From positions 1 through 64,000 of the forward strand of contig NZ_JAVLVT010000004.1 in NCBI RefSeq assembly GCF_031628175.1: 64,000 bases of DNA, given 5' to 3'. Below the pieces are notes generated by a model. That model was not told the origin of the DNA. It was given only the letters and a program-made list of their open reading frames with translations, and searched no databases. The DNA comes from Lipingzhangella_A rawalii. Lineage in GTDB: Bacteria; Actinomycetota; Actinomycetes; Streptosporangiales; Streptosporangiaceae. Positions 1-8,637 of the stretch are shown in pieces (positions within the stretch are counted from its first letter, which is position 1; each line of letters opens with the position of its first letter). The position numbers and the translations under genes are program-made.

Positions 1-8
1 GGTCGCAT

Positions 9-52
9 GGGCCCGCCCTGGGGCATCGGGCAGCGCGCCCCGGGGCGGGGCC
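9..52 (-). terminator. GC-rich hairpin downstream of the macrodomain gene
   Basis: A near-perfect inverted repeat: GGGCCCGCCCTGGGGC (9-24) pairs with GCCCCGGGGCGGGGCC (37-52) around a 12-nt loop. It lies about 70 nt beyond the stop of the minus-strand macrodomain gene, so it probably ends that transcript. There is no T-tract, as is usual in high-GC actinobacteria. The rest of 1-118 holds no gene I can support. Confidence 0.5.
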
Positions 53-118
53 TGATGTGCACCGACGGCCCAGCGGGGCACGACCAGCCCCCCGCCCCAA
101 GCGATGTGTTTCGGGTGC

Positions 119-685
119 TCACGCATCGGATGCGGAACGCGCCTGTTCGAAAACGGCGTAGGTGGCGGTGTCCATCAGCACAAAGCGACACTCACGCACC
201 AGGGACGCTGAACTCCGTGCCTGGTGCACAGCAGCGACAGCGATCCGCGCGGCGTCATCCCTGGGCCAGCCGAACGCGCCGGTGGAGATCGCCGGAAAGG
301 CGATACTGCGGGCCCCCAGCTCCTCGGCGAGGGCAAGGGCCGACGTGTGACACGCGGCCAGTGTGGCGGAACGGTCCTCGGTTACGGAGTACACCGGACC
401 GACCGTGTGAATGACCCATCGCGTCGGAAGCTCCCCCGCGGTTGTGGCCACGGCCTGTCCTGGCGGCAGCCCATCCGGATACCGGGAGGCCCGAAGCTGT
501 CGGCACTCGGCCAGGATCTGCGGCCCGCCGTGCCGGTGAATCGCCCCGTCGACACCGCCACCCCCCAGTAACGACGAGTTCGCCGCATTCACCACGGCGT
601 CCACCTGCTGGGTGGTGATGTCCCCCTGAACCAGCCGAATCTCCACGTTCCAACTCCTCGTCGCCCGGGTCATCGGCAGTTCCAC
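119..685 (-). CDS. Macrodomain O-acetyl-ADP-ribose deacetylase
   Basis: Predicted soluble 188-aa macrodomain protein of the MacroD/YmdB type, which hydrolyses O-acetyl-ADP-ribose and removes mono-ADP-ribose from proteins. Visible family motifs are the N-terminal VVNAANSSLLGGGGVDGAIH (ADP-ribose-binding Asn and Gly-rich loop) and the later PAISTGAFGWP phosphate-binding loop; the length equals a single domain. The start is GTG at 685, seven bases after a GGAGG. An ATG four codons later has no good ribosome site. The gene stands alone and is not obviously co-transcribed with the MazG-like gene ending 42 bp upstream. A close relative acting on another ADP-ribose derivative cannot be excluded. Confidence 0.9.
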   Translation of the reverse strand: MELPMTRATRSWNVEIRLVQGDITTQQVDAVVNAANSSLLGGGGVDGAIHRHGGPQILAECRQLRASRYPDGLPPGQAVATTAGELPTRWVIHTVGPVYSVTEDRSATLAACHTSALALAEELGARSIAFPAISTGAFGWPRDDAARIAVAAVHQARSSASLVRECRFVLMDTATYAVFEQARSASDA

Positions 686-727
686 CGTAACGCCTCCGGC
701 CGGTACACCCTGGGCGTTCCCGTGGAG

Positions 728-1063
728 TCACCGCTCCAGTGTCGGGCTCTGGGGCGCCGGGAAGCGATACTCGTTACGGGCCACCTTCTCCCGCAGTGCC
801 CGCTCCAGATCCACGTCCAACACATCAGCCAGACGCAGCAGATAGCTGAACACGTCCGCCATCTCCATGCGGACCGCGTCCGCGGCCTCGGGGTCCCTCA
901 TGACGCGCGCCGACTCTTCCGGGGTGAGCCACTGGAACTCGGCGACCAGCTCACCGGCCTCCCCGGCCAGTGCCATGGCCAGGTTCTTCGGAACGTGATA
1001 GGGGCCCCAGCCCCGTCGGTCGGCGAACTCGGCCAACAGCTGCTGTAGCGGTGCCATGCTCAT
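728..1063 (-). CDS. MazG-like nucleotide pyrophosphohydrolase
   Basis: 111-aa all-alpha NTP pyrophosphatase of the MazG/dCTPase (DCTPP1-like) superfamily, expected to hydrolyse non-canonical or excess dNTPs to the monophosphate and pyrophosphate. Residues 30-45 show the helix with metal-binding EAGELVAEFQW (an ExxE motif), and the second metal site is in the EMADVFSYLLRLAD segment near 67-80 (ExxD). N-terminal HVPKNLAMAL is typical of the subfamily. The open frame extends upstream to 1501, but that part lies antisense to the kinase gene; ATG at 1063 matches the family N-terminus and length. The start is divergent from the kinase gene, about 115 bp away. Confidence 0.85.
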   Translation of the reverse strand: MSMAPLQQLLAEFADRRGWGPYHVPKNLAMALAGEAGELVAEFQWLTPEESARVMRDPEAADAVRMEMADVFSYLLRLADVLDVDLERALREKVARNEYRFPAPQSPTLER

Positions 1064-1177
1064 CAACCCAGGTGTAGCACGCGCGCATGCCGGTCGTGCG
1101 GCGGAGTCCGAGAACGCCGAGTGAGCTCGGGTCTGTAGGGTGTCACAGTGCGCTGTACCCCAGTGAGAGGGCGATGC

Positions 1178-2593
1178 ATGGCCAACTCCGAATACGCCTC
1201 GGGGGCGGTGATTGCGAACCGCTACGAGCTGATGCGCGAGCTGGGCCGCGGCGGGATGGGCGTGGTGTGGCATGCCCGTGACCGCTCCCTGAGCCGAGAC
1301 GTCGCGATCAAGCAGGTGCGACTCCCCGACCACCTCTCCGCAGTGGAACACGAGGAGGCCCACGCCCGGATCCGACGGGAGGCGCAAACCGCGGCCCAGA
1401 TGCCGCATCCCGGTGTCATCACAATCCACGACATCCTGGATCATGGCGCAAGCCCGTGGATTGTGATGGAGCTCGTTGCCGGACGCACCTTGCAGGAGCA
1501 TCTGGACACGACCGGCCCCCTACCCCCCGCGCGCGTACGTGCACTGGCCGGAACGCTGCTTGAGGCTCTGCATACCGCACACCAGGCCGGAGTCGTGCAT
1601 CGGGATGTGAAACCTGCCAACATCCTGGTGACCGACGATGGACGGGCGATCCTCACGGATTTCGGGATCGCCACCGTCGACGGCGGAACGGCGCTGACCC
1701 GGACCGGAACGATGATCGGCTCTCCGGAGTACATGGCGCCCGAACGGCTGGAGAACGAACAGGCGCTGCCGGCCTCGGACCTGTGGAGTCTGGGCGCGAC
1801 GCTGTACGCGGCCTGTGCGGGTCAGTCGCCGTTCCACCGGGAAACCGTCCCCGGGGTGATCACCGCGGTACTCACCGCCGCGATTCCCGTTCCGAAGAGC
1901 GCGGGCGACCTCGCTCCAGTGATCACCGGGCTCCTCACCCGCGCCCCACAACAGCGCATGACCGCCAGCCAGGCGCTGGAACAACTGCGCAGAACAGGCC
2001 ACACGCTCGACGAGCCGCCGATTCCACCCACCCGCACCATGCCCGGATCGGTACCACCACAGCAGCCCCTCGCCAGGCCAACACGCGGGCATCCGAGCGA
2101 CGATCGGGAACTCGCGCCGCGGCCACAGTCCCCAGCCCGTCCCCCGACCCCGGCTCCACTGATGCGCCCAGGCCCCAACAGCGCATCCGGATCGTCCGCC
2201 CCGGAGCACACTCCGCAGATGGTCCCGCCGGACCTTCCCGGAACCATGCACGCGCTGCGGGCGCTTCTGTTCCTCGGCGCGGGCTGGTACGCGTTCCACT
2301 GGCTCTACGCACTCGGGACGGAGACCATCTGGCATGTTGGAGAACTTCCCCTGACCGCCGTGTGGTTCGTCGAGGCTGTGGTCCTGCTCGCCCTGGGACT
2401 CCGCGCCTCAACCGGCGGTGGCGGCCTATTCGCCACCACCATCGGTGTGGCCGTGATCCAACTGGTCATTGTGCTGATCGATGTCGGATCCGGATACGAC
2501 TTCAACTATGGCCGGGCCCTGATCGCCGTATTCGTGTTGGTCTACGTGCTCCAGCCACCGTCCTGCCGATTTCTACTGCGCAATGTGCGCTGA
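1178..2593 (+). CDS. Ser/Thr protein kinase with four C-terminal membrane helices
   Basis: 471-aa Hanks-type (PknB-like) kinase. The catalytic domain covers about residues 14-275: glycine loop GRGGMGVV (24-31), ATP-anchoring Lys45, catalytic loop HRDVKPAN with Asp143, DFG Asp161 and APE at the end of the activation segment. A Pro/Ala/Thr-rich linker (about 280-365) leads to four predicted membrane helices at the C terminus, rather than the usual single helix with an extracellular sensor. The domain is therefore cytoplasmic and the tail membrane-embedded. ATG at 1178 follows a GAGAGGG site. The kinase domain resembles that of the second kinase at 32.8-34.4 kb, so the two look like paralogues. 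Its signal and substrates are unknown. Confidence 0.93.
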   Translation: MANSEYASGAVIANRYELMRELGRGGMGVVWHARDRSLSRDVAIKQVRLPDHLSAVEHEEAHARIRREAQTAAQMPHPGVITIHDILDHGASPWIVMELVAGRTLQEHLDTTGPLPPARVRALAGTLLEALHTAHQAGVVHRDVKPANILVTDDGRAILTDFGIATVDGGTALTRTGTMIGSPEYMAPERLENEQALPASDLWSLGATLYAACAGQSPFHRETVPGVITAVLTAAIPVPKSAGDLAPVITGLLTRAPQQRMTASQALEQLRRTGHTLDEPPIPPTRTMPGSVPPQQPLARPTRGHPSDDRELAPRPQSPARPPTPAPLMRPGPNSASGSSAPEHTPQMVPPDLPGTMHALRALLFLGAGWYAFHWLYALGTETIWHVGELPLTAVWFVEAVVLLALGLRASTGGGGLFATTIGVAVIQLVIVLIDVGSGYDFNYGRALIAVFVLVYVLQPPSCRFLLRNVR

Positions 2594-2713
2594 CGTCTCG
2601 GCCGCAGTGACCGAGCACCGCGCCCCGGCACTGGAGCACAGGCCCTCCACCCACCCGTACGCAGCGCGCTAACGTATGCTCACTCGTCCGACCCGCCCCT
2701 CTGGAGTTGCCCC

Positions 2714-3139
2714 ATGGCCGCCGCCTACACCGCCGATGACCTGCTGTCCCAGGCCGGAGCCACCTCGTTCGAGCGTGGTGCGGACTATGTGACCTCCGTC
2801 GCCAACCTCCGGGTACGCGGCGGTGAGCTGCACGCTATCGTGCACGGTCGGGAGCCCTACCGCGTCCGCCTGGGGGTGGGTGACGGTCTGGCGGGAGACT
2901 GCACCTGTCCGCATGCCGAGGAGGGCAACTTCTGCAAACATCTGGTGGCCGTCGGGCTGGCCAAACTCAGGGGGACGAGTATCGACGAGGACCCCGAGGA
3001 CGCAGACGACGAAGAGGAGCTGCGCACGGCCCTCAGCGAACTGGACCACGGCGAGCTGGTGGACCTGCTCGTGGACGCCGCCGCCACGGACGAGCATCTG
3101 GCCCTCTCCCTGTGGTGGGCGGTGGATCGGCCCGACTGA
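2714..3139 (+). CDS. SWIM zinc-finger domain protein
   Basis: 141-aa protein with one SWIM zinc finger, CxCx8CxH: Cys63, Cys65, Cys74 and His76. SWIM domains bind zinc and mediate DNA or protein contacts. Actinobacterial SWIM proteins often sit beside SNF2 helicases, but none is present here. The C-terminal half (about 86-115) is very acidic (EDPEDADDEEEL), followed by a short helical segment. The length matches small stand-alone SWIM proteins. ATG at 2714 follows a GGAG. The minus-strand gene ending at 3167 is convergent. The specific role is unknown. Confidence 0.85.
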   Translation: MAAAYTADDLLSQAGATSFERGADYVTSVANLRVRGGELHAIVHGREPYRVRLGVGDGLAGDCTCPHAEEGNFCKHLVAVGLAKLRGTSIDEDPEDADDEEELRTALSELDHGELVDLLVDAAATDEHLALSLWWAVDRPD

Positions 3140-3166
3140 CGCTAGGGCCGCTCCTGCGATCTCCCA

Positions 3167-4735
3167 TCAACCGTTCCCGTTGTCCCGTCCGGCCGCGCGG
3201 TCGGCTTCGCTCCGGGGCACCAGGCTTTCGGACAGCCCGAACCAACGGTTGACCCACCGCGTTCCAGGCTCCAGGTCGGCGAGCAGGTCATCGAAACCGG
3301 AACAGAGCTCCGGGCGGAATGTGTACAGGGTGGGCCGCAGCTGGTGCCGGGAGAAGCGCCGCACCTGAGGGGTCCCACGCCACCCCCGCCCCCAGCGCAG
3401 GGTCCACCGTTCCCGCAGGCGCGAGTAGTCCAGGCGTAGCCGCGTCGCGGGAAAAGCCACGCGGCTGCCCATCTGTGGACCGTCGGGACGAGAGTGCTGG
3501 GTCACCGTGATGCGGTGGCCCAACCGCTCGGGCACTGCTGCGTGCAGGTACAGATCCACGACACGGCGAGTTCTGCCGCGCCCGGCCGGTGCCGGTACCT
3601 GCCGGGCGACGGCCGCCTGAACCTGTTCCCAGGATGCGACGAACCAGACGCGACGACCGGCCCACCACAGGGGGATCCGCAGTACGTAGATACCGTCCTC
3701 GTCGACACCAACCCCCTGCTGCGCGAGTTTCCACGGCGCGAACGCCACCCATGAGACCAGGGCCGGCAGCAGCCCCAGTGCCACCAGCGCGGCAACAGCC
3801 GTGGGCCAGGACGCATCCGTGGGGTGGAGGACCACCGCCACGGCGAGGGCGAGGACCGCCACAAAGAGACACACTCCGAGCGCCCACCGCGTCCACGGCA
3901 TGGTGTGGCAGAGCCATACCGGCCGCGGCGGCTCCCCTCGACGAAGCGGCACGGTCTCGGTGTCGCTTCCCTCGGCCAGCGCCACCGGAAGCGGAATCGT
4001 CCGGTTCGTCGGCGGGGTGTACCACTGGTCGATCGCCATCCCCCGGTAGAACAACTCGGGCCGCGCACGTCCCAGGGCGACAGCCAGGGCTCGTAGACTC
4101 TGCTGCGCTGCCTTACTGGGCCCGCCGACCCGCAGTCGGGTCGCGGGTGCGTCCACGCCCTCGGGAAGCCACCGGCGCACCGTCCGCACCCCCACCCAGT
4201 CCGGCAGGTAGAGCTCTCGTTGGTGCAGGTAGATATCCAGGACGGGTGTGAGCACCCGCTGGGAATCCCGCCCCAGGCGCGGCTCCCAGTGGGGGACCTG
4301 CCATGCGCTGATGAGCTGCACCTCGGCCCAGTCGACCCGGCCACTGCGGCCACGAAACCACCATCGCCGGTGCTTAACAAACTCCATTCCCGTGGAGTCG
4401 ATGCGCACCTCGCGGTGGGCCCACCCCCGCGGGAAACGCACAACCAAGGGGATCAGCGCGAATGCGGCCACCGCGAGCAGTACGGCCACCGCGGGCGCAT
4501 GCGGCTGGCCGTCCCACAGGGCCTCGCGGAGCAGTTGCGACTCCACCTCCCAGCCGTGGGCGGGCAGGGAGAGGAGGATCGACAGTGCCGCCAGACCGAG
4601 GATGACCACGATGAGGTTGGCCAGGATCTTCCACCACAGGGGCAGGGCATCGCCGCCGAGGCGCACCGTGGTGACTGAACGCCGTATCGCCTGTGTGGCC
4701 GGGGTTCGGGATTCTGGGGCGGAGGCTGGGGGCAT
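3167..4735 (-). CDS. Internally duplicated four-helix membrane protein of unknown function
   Basis: 522 aa; I do not recognise the family. Two similar halves each have two predicted membrane helices (about 36-58 and 80-99; 284-304 and 313-332) followed by a soluble beta-rich domain (about 107-235 and 341-500). The soluble domains share aligned landmarks: VDWAEVQ (134-140) with ASWEQVQ (367-373), LDIYLH (166-171) with VDLYLH (393-398), and ATRLRV (198-203) with ATRLRL (430-435). This resembles bacterial PH-like membrane proteins built from tandem repeats, but the assignment is inference. ATG at 4735 opens the frame before a short cytoplasmic tail. It converges with the SWIM gene, 27 bp between stops. 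Confidence 0.8.
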   Translation of the reverse strand: MPPASAPESRTPATQAIRRSVTTVRLGGDALPLWWKILANLIVVILGLAALSILLSLPAHGWEVESQLLREALWDGQPHAPAVAVLLAVAAFALIPLVVRFPRGWAHREVRIDSTGMEFVKHRRWWFRGRSGRVDWAEVQLISAWQVPHWEPRLGRDSQRVLTPVLDIYLHQRELYLPDWVGVRTVRRWLPEGVDAPATRLRVGGPSKAAQQSLRALAVALGRARPELFYRGMAIDQWYTPPTNRTIPLPVALAEGSDTETVPLRRGEPPRPVWLCHTMPWTRWALGVCLFVAVLALAVAVVLHPTDASWPTAVAALVALGLLPALVSWVAFAPWKLAQQGVGVDEDGIYVLRIPLWWAGRRVWFVASWEQVQAAVARQVPAPAGRGRTRRVVDLYLHAAVPERLGHRITVTQHSRPDGPQMGSRVAFPATRLRLDYSRLRERWTLRWGRGWRGTPQVRRFSRHQLRPTLYTFRPELCSGFDDLLADLEPGTRWVNRWFGLSESLVPRSEADRAAGRDNGNG

Positions 4736-5030
4736 AGCGGATACACCCTACTGCCCACAGGCCCGCACCACGCGCTCGCCGCTGCCCCGTGGGCTCTGCG
4801 GGCCGCCGCGGCGGCGGTCGCGGGGTGGGACCAGTACCGGAACACTCCCGCCCCGGGTCAGGGAGCCAGCGCAACCGGGTCGCCGCACGGGCCGTCCGCA
4901 GGATCCAGAGGCACCAGCGCACCCTCGGGCACAGCTCATCGGTATCCGGCCGGCCCCGGAATCTCCCCACCGCCACGATGCACCGTCTGGCCAGCGGGCT
5001 AGCCAGCACAACCACCCGGTCACACGGATA
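4736..5030. other. Intergenic interval without a supported gene
   Basis: About 295 bp between two minus-strand genes. Frames stay open on both strands because the DNA is GC-rich, but none has a ribosome site, a recognisable product or actinobacterial codon bias. It should hold the promoter of the duplicated membrane protein at the 4736 side. No hairpin or repeat stood out. Confidence 0.4.
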
Positions 5031-6011
5031 TCAGGGGCTGTCGGGCGGAGTTCCGTCCCCGAACGGGCGCCCGCCGAGACGCTCGCGTCCGTGCGGCTCG
5101 TCCCATCCACTAAGGTCCGGGCCTTCGGGAACGATGCCAGTGGGGTTGATCCCGGTGTGGACCTGATAGTAGTGCCGCTTGATGTGGTCGAAACTCACGG
5201 TGTCGAAGAACCCCGGCGTCTGGTAGAGATCCCGGGCATAAGCCCACAGCACCGGCATCTCGGTGAGCTTGCTGCGGTTGCACTTGAAGTGCCCGTGATA
5301 GACCGCGTCGAACCGGACCAGGGTGGTGAACAGTCGCACATCCGCTTCGGTGATGGTCTCGCCGATCAGGTAACGCTGGGATTCCAGACGCTGTGCCAGG
5401 GCGTCCAGTCGCTGGAACAGCCGGGTATAGGCGCGGGAGTAGGCATGCTGGGTCGTGGCGAATCCGGCCCGGTAGACACCGTTGTTGACATCGGCGAACA
5501 CCTCGGCGTTGACCGCGTCGATCTCGGCACGAAGGTGTTCGGGATACAGGTCGGGAGCACCGGGCCGGTGATGGGCACGCCACTCGGTGATCATGTCCAG
5601 CGTGATCTGGGGGTAGTCGTTGGTGACAAGCTGCCCCGTGGGCACGTCCACGATCGCGGGCACACTGATTCCGCCGGTGTAGGTGGGGTCGGCTGTTGCG
5701 TAGGCCTCGGCGAGGTAGGCGATTCCGAGAACCGGGTCGACACCACCGGGATCGAGGGTGAACCGCCAGCTCCGTTCGTCCTGGATCGGGTCGGCCACCG
5801 CGAGAGAGATCGCATCCTCGAGTCCCAACAACCGGCGGACGATCACGGCCCGGCTGGCCCACGGGCAGGCGAGACTGACCACGAGTCGGTACCGCTGTGG
5901 CTGCACGGGCCACCCGTCGGCTCCGTCGGCGGTGATACGCGCGGCGAACCGATTCCTCGCGCGAACGAATTCTCCCTGGTCGCGCTGCTGATGCTCCGAC
6001 TGTGTCGCCAT
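5031..6011 (-). CDS. Glutathionyl-hydroquinone reductase-like GST (YqjG/ECM4 family)
   Basis: 326-aa Xi-class glutathione transferase. These enzymes reduce glutathionyl-hydroquinones with an active-site Cys; in actinobacteria, which use mycothiol, the thiol partner is presumably different. The signature ACPWASRAVI places the catalytic Cys at residue 49 in the thioredoxin-fold half. The family-typical LVTNDYPQIT segment and an all-alpha C-terminal half with RYLIGETITEADVRLFTTLV and the substrate-site region RFDAVYHGHFKCN are visible. The frame extends upstream to 6128 but overlaps the divergent response-regulator gene; ATG at 6011 gives the family length. The regulator gene starts only 67 bp away on the other strand. 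Confidence 0.9.
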   Translation of the reverse strand: MATQSEHQQRDQGEFVRARNRFAARITADGADGWPVQPQRYRLVVSLACPWASRAVIVRRLLGLEDAISLAVADPIQDERSWRFTLDPGGVDPVLGIAYLAEAYATADPTYTGGISVPAIVDVPTGQLVTNDYPQITLDMITEWRAHHRPGAPDLYPEHLRAEIDAVNAEVFADVNNGVYRAGFATTQHAYSRAYTRLFQRLDALAQRLESQRYLIGETITEADVRLFTTLVRFDAVYHGHFKCNRSKLTEMPVLWAYARDLYQTPGFFDTVSFDHIKRHYYQVHTGINPTGIVPEGPDLSGWDEPHGRERLGGRPFGDGTPPDSP

Positions 6012-6078
6012 GCCGCGAGCATATGGTGTGCGGCCGCGACAGGGATAGTCTGGTCTGCGGCGTGGAAGGATTGGATCA

Positions 6079-6759
6079 ATGCGGGTGCTGCTCGTCGAGG
6101 ACGACGCCCGGTTCGCGGACGCACTCACTGGAGCGCTCCGGGGCCACGGCTATGAGGTGCGTCATGTCACCACGGGCCGGGCGGCGCTCGACGCTGTCGC
6201 GGCCGACATTGTGCTGCTCGACCTGGGACTGCCGGACGTGGACGGTATCGAGGTGTGCCGGCGCCTGCGGGAACGTGGAAACGTTGCCATCATCGCCGTC
6301 ACCGCACGGGGGAAGGAGGGTGACCGGGTCGGTGGTCTCCGTGCCGGGGCCGACGACTATGTGGTCAAGCCGTTCTCCATCGCCGAGTTGCGGGCCCGCA
6401 TGGAGGCGGTGCTACGACGGGTACGCGCCGACGGGACACCTGTCGTGCAGGTCGGTGACCTGCACGTTGATCTGGACAGTCACCAGGTGAGCCGGGCAGG
6501 TCACCCCATCGTTCTGACGCGTAAGGAGTTTGGACTGTTGGCTGCCCTGGCACGGGAGCCGGGAACGGTGGTATCCAAACAGCGACTACTGATCGAGGTG
6601 TGGCATACGGACTGGCAGGGCACGCTGCGCACCCTTGAGGTTCATGTCGGTACCCTGCGGCAGAAGCTCGGCGAGCCTGGGTTGATCCAGACGGTGCGGG
6701 GGGTCGGCTACCAGCTGCTCGATCGCAGCGACACCTCCGGGACGGATCGCGGGGACTGA
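6079..6759 (+). CDS. OmpR/PhoB-family response regulator
   Basis: 226-aa two-component response regulator. The receiver domain (1-118) has the acidic pair Glu7-Asp8-Asp9, phospho-acceptor Asp48 in LLDLG, switch Thr75 and Lys97 in VVKPF. The C-terminal winged helix (about 125-223) has the typical LTRKEFGLLAALAREPG and VHVGTLRQKLGEPGLIQTVRGVGYQL. It is followed after 4 bp by its histidine kinase, so the pair is one transcription unit. The neighbouring TAXI receptors and TRAP transporter at 8.6-13.5 kb are the likeliest targets, by position only. Confidence 0.96.
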   Translation: MRVLLVEDDARFADALTGALRGHGYEVRHVTTGRAALDAVAADIVLLDLGLPDVDGIEVCRRLRERGNVAIIAVTARGKEGDRVGGLRAGADDYVVKPFSIAELRARMEAVLRRVRADGTPVVQVGDLHVDLDSHQVSRAGHPIVLTRKEFGLLAALAREPGTVVSKQRLLIEVWHTDWQGTLRTLEVHVGTLRQKLGEPGLIQTVRGVGYQLLDRSDTSGTDRGD

Positions 6760-6763
6760 GCCC

Positions 6764-8173
6764 GTGCGACGCCGCCTGCTGATCGTCTATGTGTCGCTGC
6801 TGGTGGTGACCTGTTTGGGACTGGCAATCCCGCTGGCAGGGACCCTGGCGGCGCGAAGCTCAGCGGACATGGTGCTGGACCGATCCAACGACGCCGTGCG
6901 GCTGGCGAGTCTGGCCGGTCCGGCGCTCGCCAGTGGGGACACCGAGGCGCTGCGCGGCGAACTGGACATCTACCACGAGCTGTACGGCATCGAGGCGGCG
7001 GTTGTCGACGACGACGGCCAGATCGTGGTCGCCTCCGATCCACGTCCGGACGTGAGCGCGGAGGACACGTCCCGGGAGATTCAGGCCGGGCTGGCCGGAA
7101 ACCGGGTCGGCCCGGGCGAGACGGTCTATCCCATCCCATGGCATGGTTCCCCCTTGACGGTGGTGGAACCGGTGGTGTTGTCCGGAGAGGTGATCGGCGC
7201 CGTGGTCACCGTGTCGCCCGTGGGCGCTCTCCAGCGCAGCACACTGGTGCAGTGGCTGGGGATCGGGTTGGGCGTCGTGCTGGCGCTGGGGGTCGGCATC
7301 GCTGCCGCCGCTCCGCTCGCCCGGTGGGTACTGCGCCCGGTGCGGGAGCTGGACCAGGCCAGCCGGTCGATCGGTGGCGGTGAACTCGCCACGCGGGTTC
7401 CGGTGGCTGATGGCCCCCCGGAGTTGCGTCAGCTCAGCCAATCCTTCAATCAGATGGCGGACACGATCACCACGCTGCTGGAACGTCAGCGCCTCTTCGT
7501 CGCCTATGCGAGTCACCAGGTACGCAATCCCCTGGCGGCACTGCGGCTGCGGGTCGATTCGCTCTCCGGGCAGATGCGTTCCGGGGCGGAGGAGGCGCAT
7601 GCGCTGGCCCTGGACGAGGTCGATCGCCTGACCCGCATCTGTGACGGGCTGCTGACACTGGCGCGCAGTGGTGGCGCTGCCCCGCAGGCCGAGCAGGTTG
7701 ATGCGCGGGCGGTTGCCGAGGCTCGCGTCGCTGCGTGGGTGCCGGTCGCCGAGCGGGCCGGGGCCCGGCTCCGGGCGTGCGGGTCCCCAGGGTCCGACGT
7801 GTGGTGTGGTGCGGGGACCCTGGACCAGGCCCTGGATGTCCTGATCGACAATGCGCTGAAGTTCGGGGGGTGGGGCGTGTCGATCGCCGTGCACGTGGGG
7901 CTGCCGCGCGGGGGCCGCGTGGAGGTTCACGTGGTGGACGACGGCCCCGGCCTGGATCGCGAACAGCTGCGCACGGCTGGGACCCCGTTCTGGCAGTCCG
8001 GCGAGGGCGTGGACGGGGCGGGCCTGGGCCTGTCCCTTGTGGCCACCCTGGTGGAGATGTCCGGGGGCGGGCTCCGGCTGACGCCGGCCCGGCCGCGCGG
8101 CATTGACGCCTGTCTGGACCTGCCCGCCGCGGACCGCACCCGGTCCGCGGCGCAGCGGGCTGGGGAGGGCTAG
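6764..8173 (+). CDS. Sensor histidine kinase
   Basis: 469-aa membrane-bound kinase, partner of the upstream regulator. The start is GTG at 6764. It has membrane helix 1 (about 5-28), an extracytoplasmic sensor region (about 30-160) containing a short dCache-like YHELYGIEAAVVDDDG stretch, helix 2 (about 163-184) and a HAMP linker (185-238). In the HisKA domain the phospho-acceptor His251 lies in SHQVRNPL. The ATPase has N-box DNALKFGGWG, then DDGPGL and GLGLSLVATL. The stop is TAG inside CTAG, directly abutting the repeat block that starts at 8174. The sensor ligand is unknown; the convergent TAXI receptor is a positional candidate. Confidence 0.95.
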   Translation: MRRRLLIVYVSLLVVTCLGLAIPLAGTLAARSSADMVLDRSNDAVRLASLAGPALASGDTEALRGELDIYHELYGIEAAVVDDDGQIVVASDPRPDVSAEDTSREIQAGLAGNRVGPGETVYPIPWHGSPLTVVEPVVLSGEVIGAVVTVSPVGALQRSTLVQWLGIGLGVVLALGVGIAAAAPLARWVLRPVRELDQASRSIGGGELATRVPVADGPPELRQLSQSFNQMADTITTLLERQRLFVAYASHQVRNPLAALRLRVDSLSGQMRSGAEEAHALALDEVDRLTRICDGLLTLARSGGAAPQAEQVDARAVAEARVAAWVPVAERAGARLRACGSPGSDVWCGAGTLDQALDVLIDNALKFGGWGVSIAVHVGLPRGGRVEVHVVDDGPGLDREQLRTAGTPFWQSGEGVDGAGLGLSLVATLVEMSGGGLRLTPARPRGIDACLDLPAADRTRSAAQRAGEG

Positions 8174-8637
8174 GGTCCTGTTTCTTGGGGTGGGAGCGAG
8201 GTTGGGCCTGGCCTGGCGACGTCCACCCCATCCCCGGTCCCGCTGGCCGTCGTGCGGGGGAGCGCCCCGGAAAACAGGACACCACCGGTGACCCCCGTGG
8301 CGCGCGACGCCGCTGGCGGCCGACACGGCGCGCACGCACAACCAACCACCGCCACCACCCCCTGGACGAACCCGGGGCGGGGACGTCTCCTGCCCACCGA
8401 CGGATGGTGGCCACGGGGTGGAGCGGGTGCTGTCGAAGATGTCCTCGGAGGTCCTGGTTCACACATCAGGCGAGCACGATCCGTGTGCCCGCAGGGCCAG
8501 ATCTTGTGCGCCCTTGCGACGCCTGACGCACCGCTGACGCTCGGCACGCTCGTCATCGCGTGGCTCCAGCGGCGGCAGTTTCGACCCAGGAACACACCTC
8601 CCACAAATACAAACGAACGAACCAATCAGGCCACTAG
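8170..8637. repeat. Repeat-filled interval bounded by two CTAG stop codons
   Basis: The whole 460-bp space between the histidine kinase and the convergent TAXI gene is non-coding repeat. It begins CTAGGGTCCTG (8170-8180) and ends as the reverse complement of CTAGTGGCCTG (8627-8637); each CTAG supplies the TAG stop of the flanking gene. GTCCTGTTTCTTGGGG (8174-8189) pairs with CCCCGGAAAACAGGAC (8265-8280) as a long imperfect hairpin. 8239-8409 is the copy of a dispersed repeat also found at 32350-32518. No coding frame is shared between copies, because a 2-bp indel breaks it. It may be an old non-autonomous element or a bidirectional terminator. Confidence 0.7.
8239..8409 (+). repeat. Dispersed intergenic repeat, copy 1
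   Basis: This 171-bp block matches the reverse complement of 32350-32518 with seven substitutions and one 2-bp indel by my hand alignment, about 95 percent identity. It contains the core CTGGCCGTCGTGCGGGGGAG, which recurs at 24549-24568 and, inverted, at 32496-32515. The opposite strand has runs of GG and GGG spaced by one or two bases that could form G-quadruplexes. It also has CCCC-rich inverted repeats. Confidence 0.85.

Noticed and set aside
7..414. Plus-strand frame at the left edge
   Set aside because: It overlaps the macrodomain gene antisense and encodes only Arg/Pro-rich sequence with no ribosome site.
4248..6155. Long plus-strand open frame (635 codons) opposite the duplicated membrane protein and the GST gene
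   Set aside because: It is a GC-driven antisense frame: no domain, low-complexity Arg/Pro composition, and both real genes on the other strand have clear motifs.
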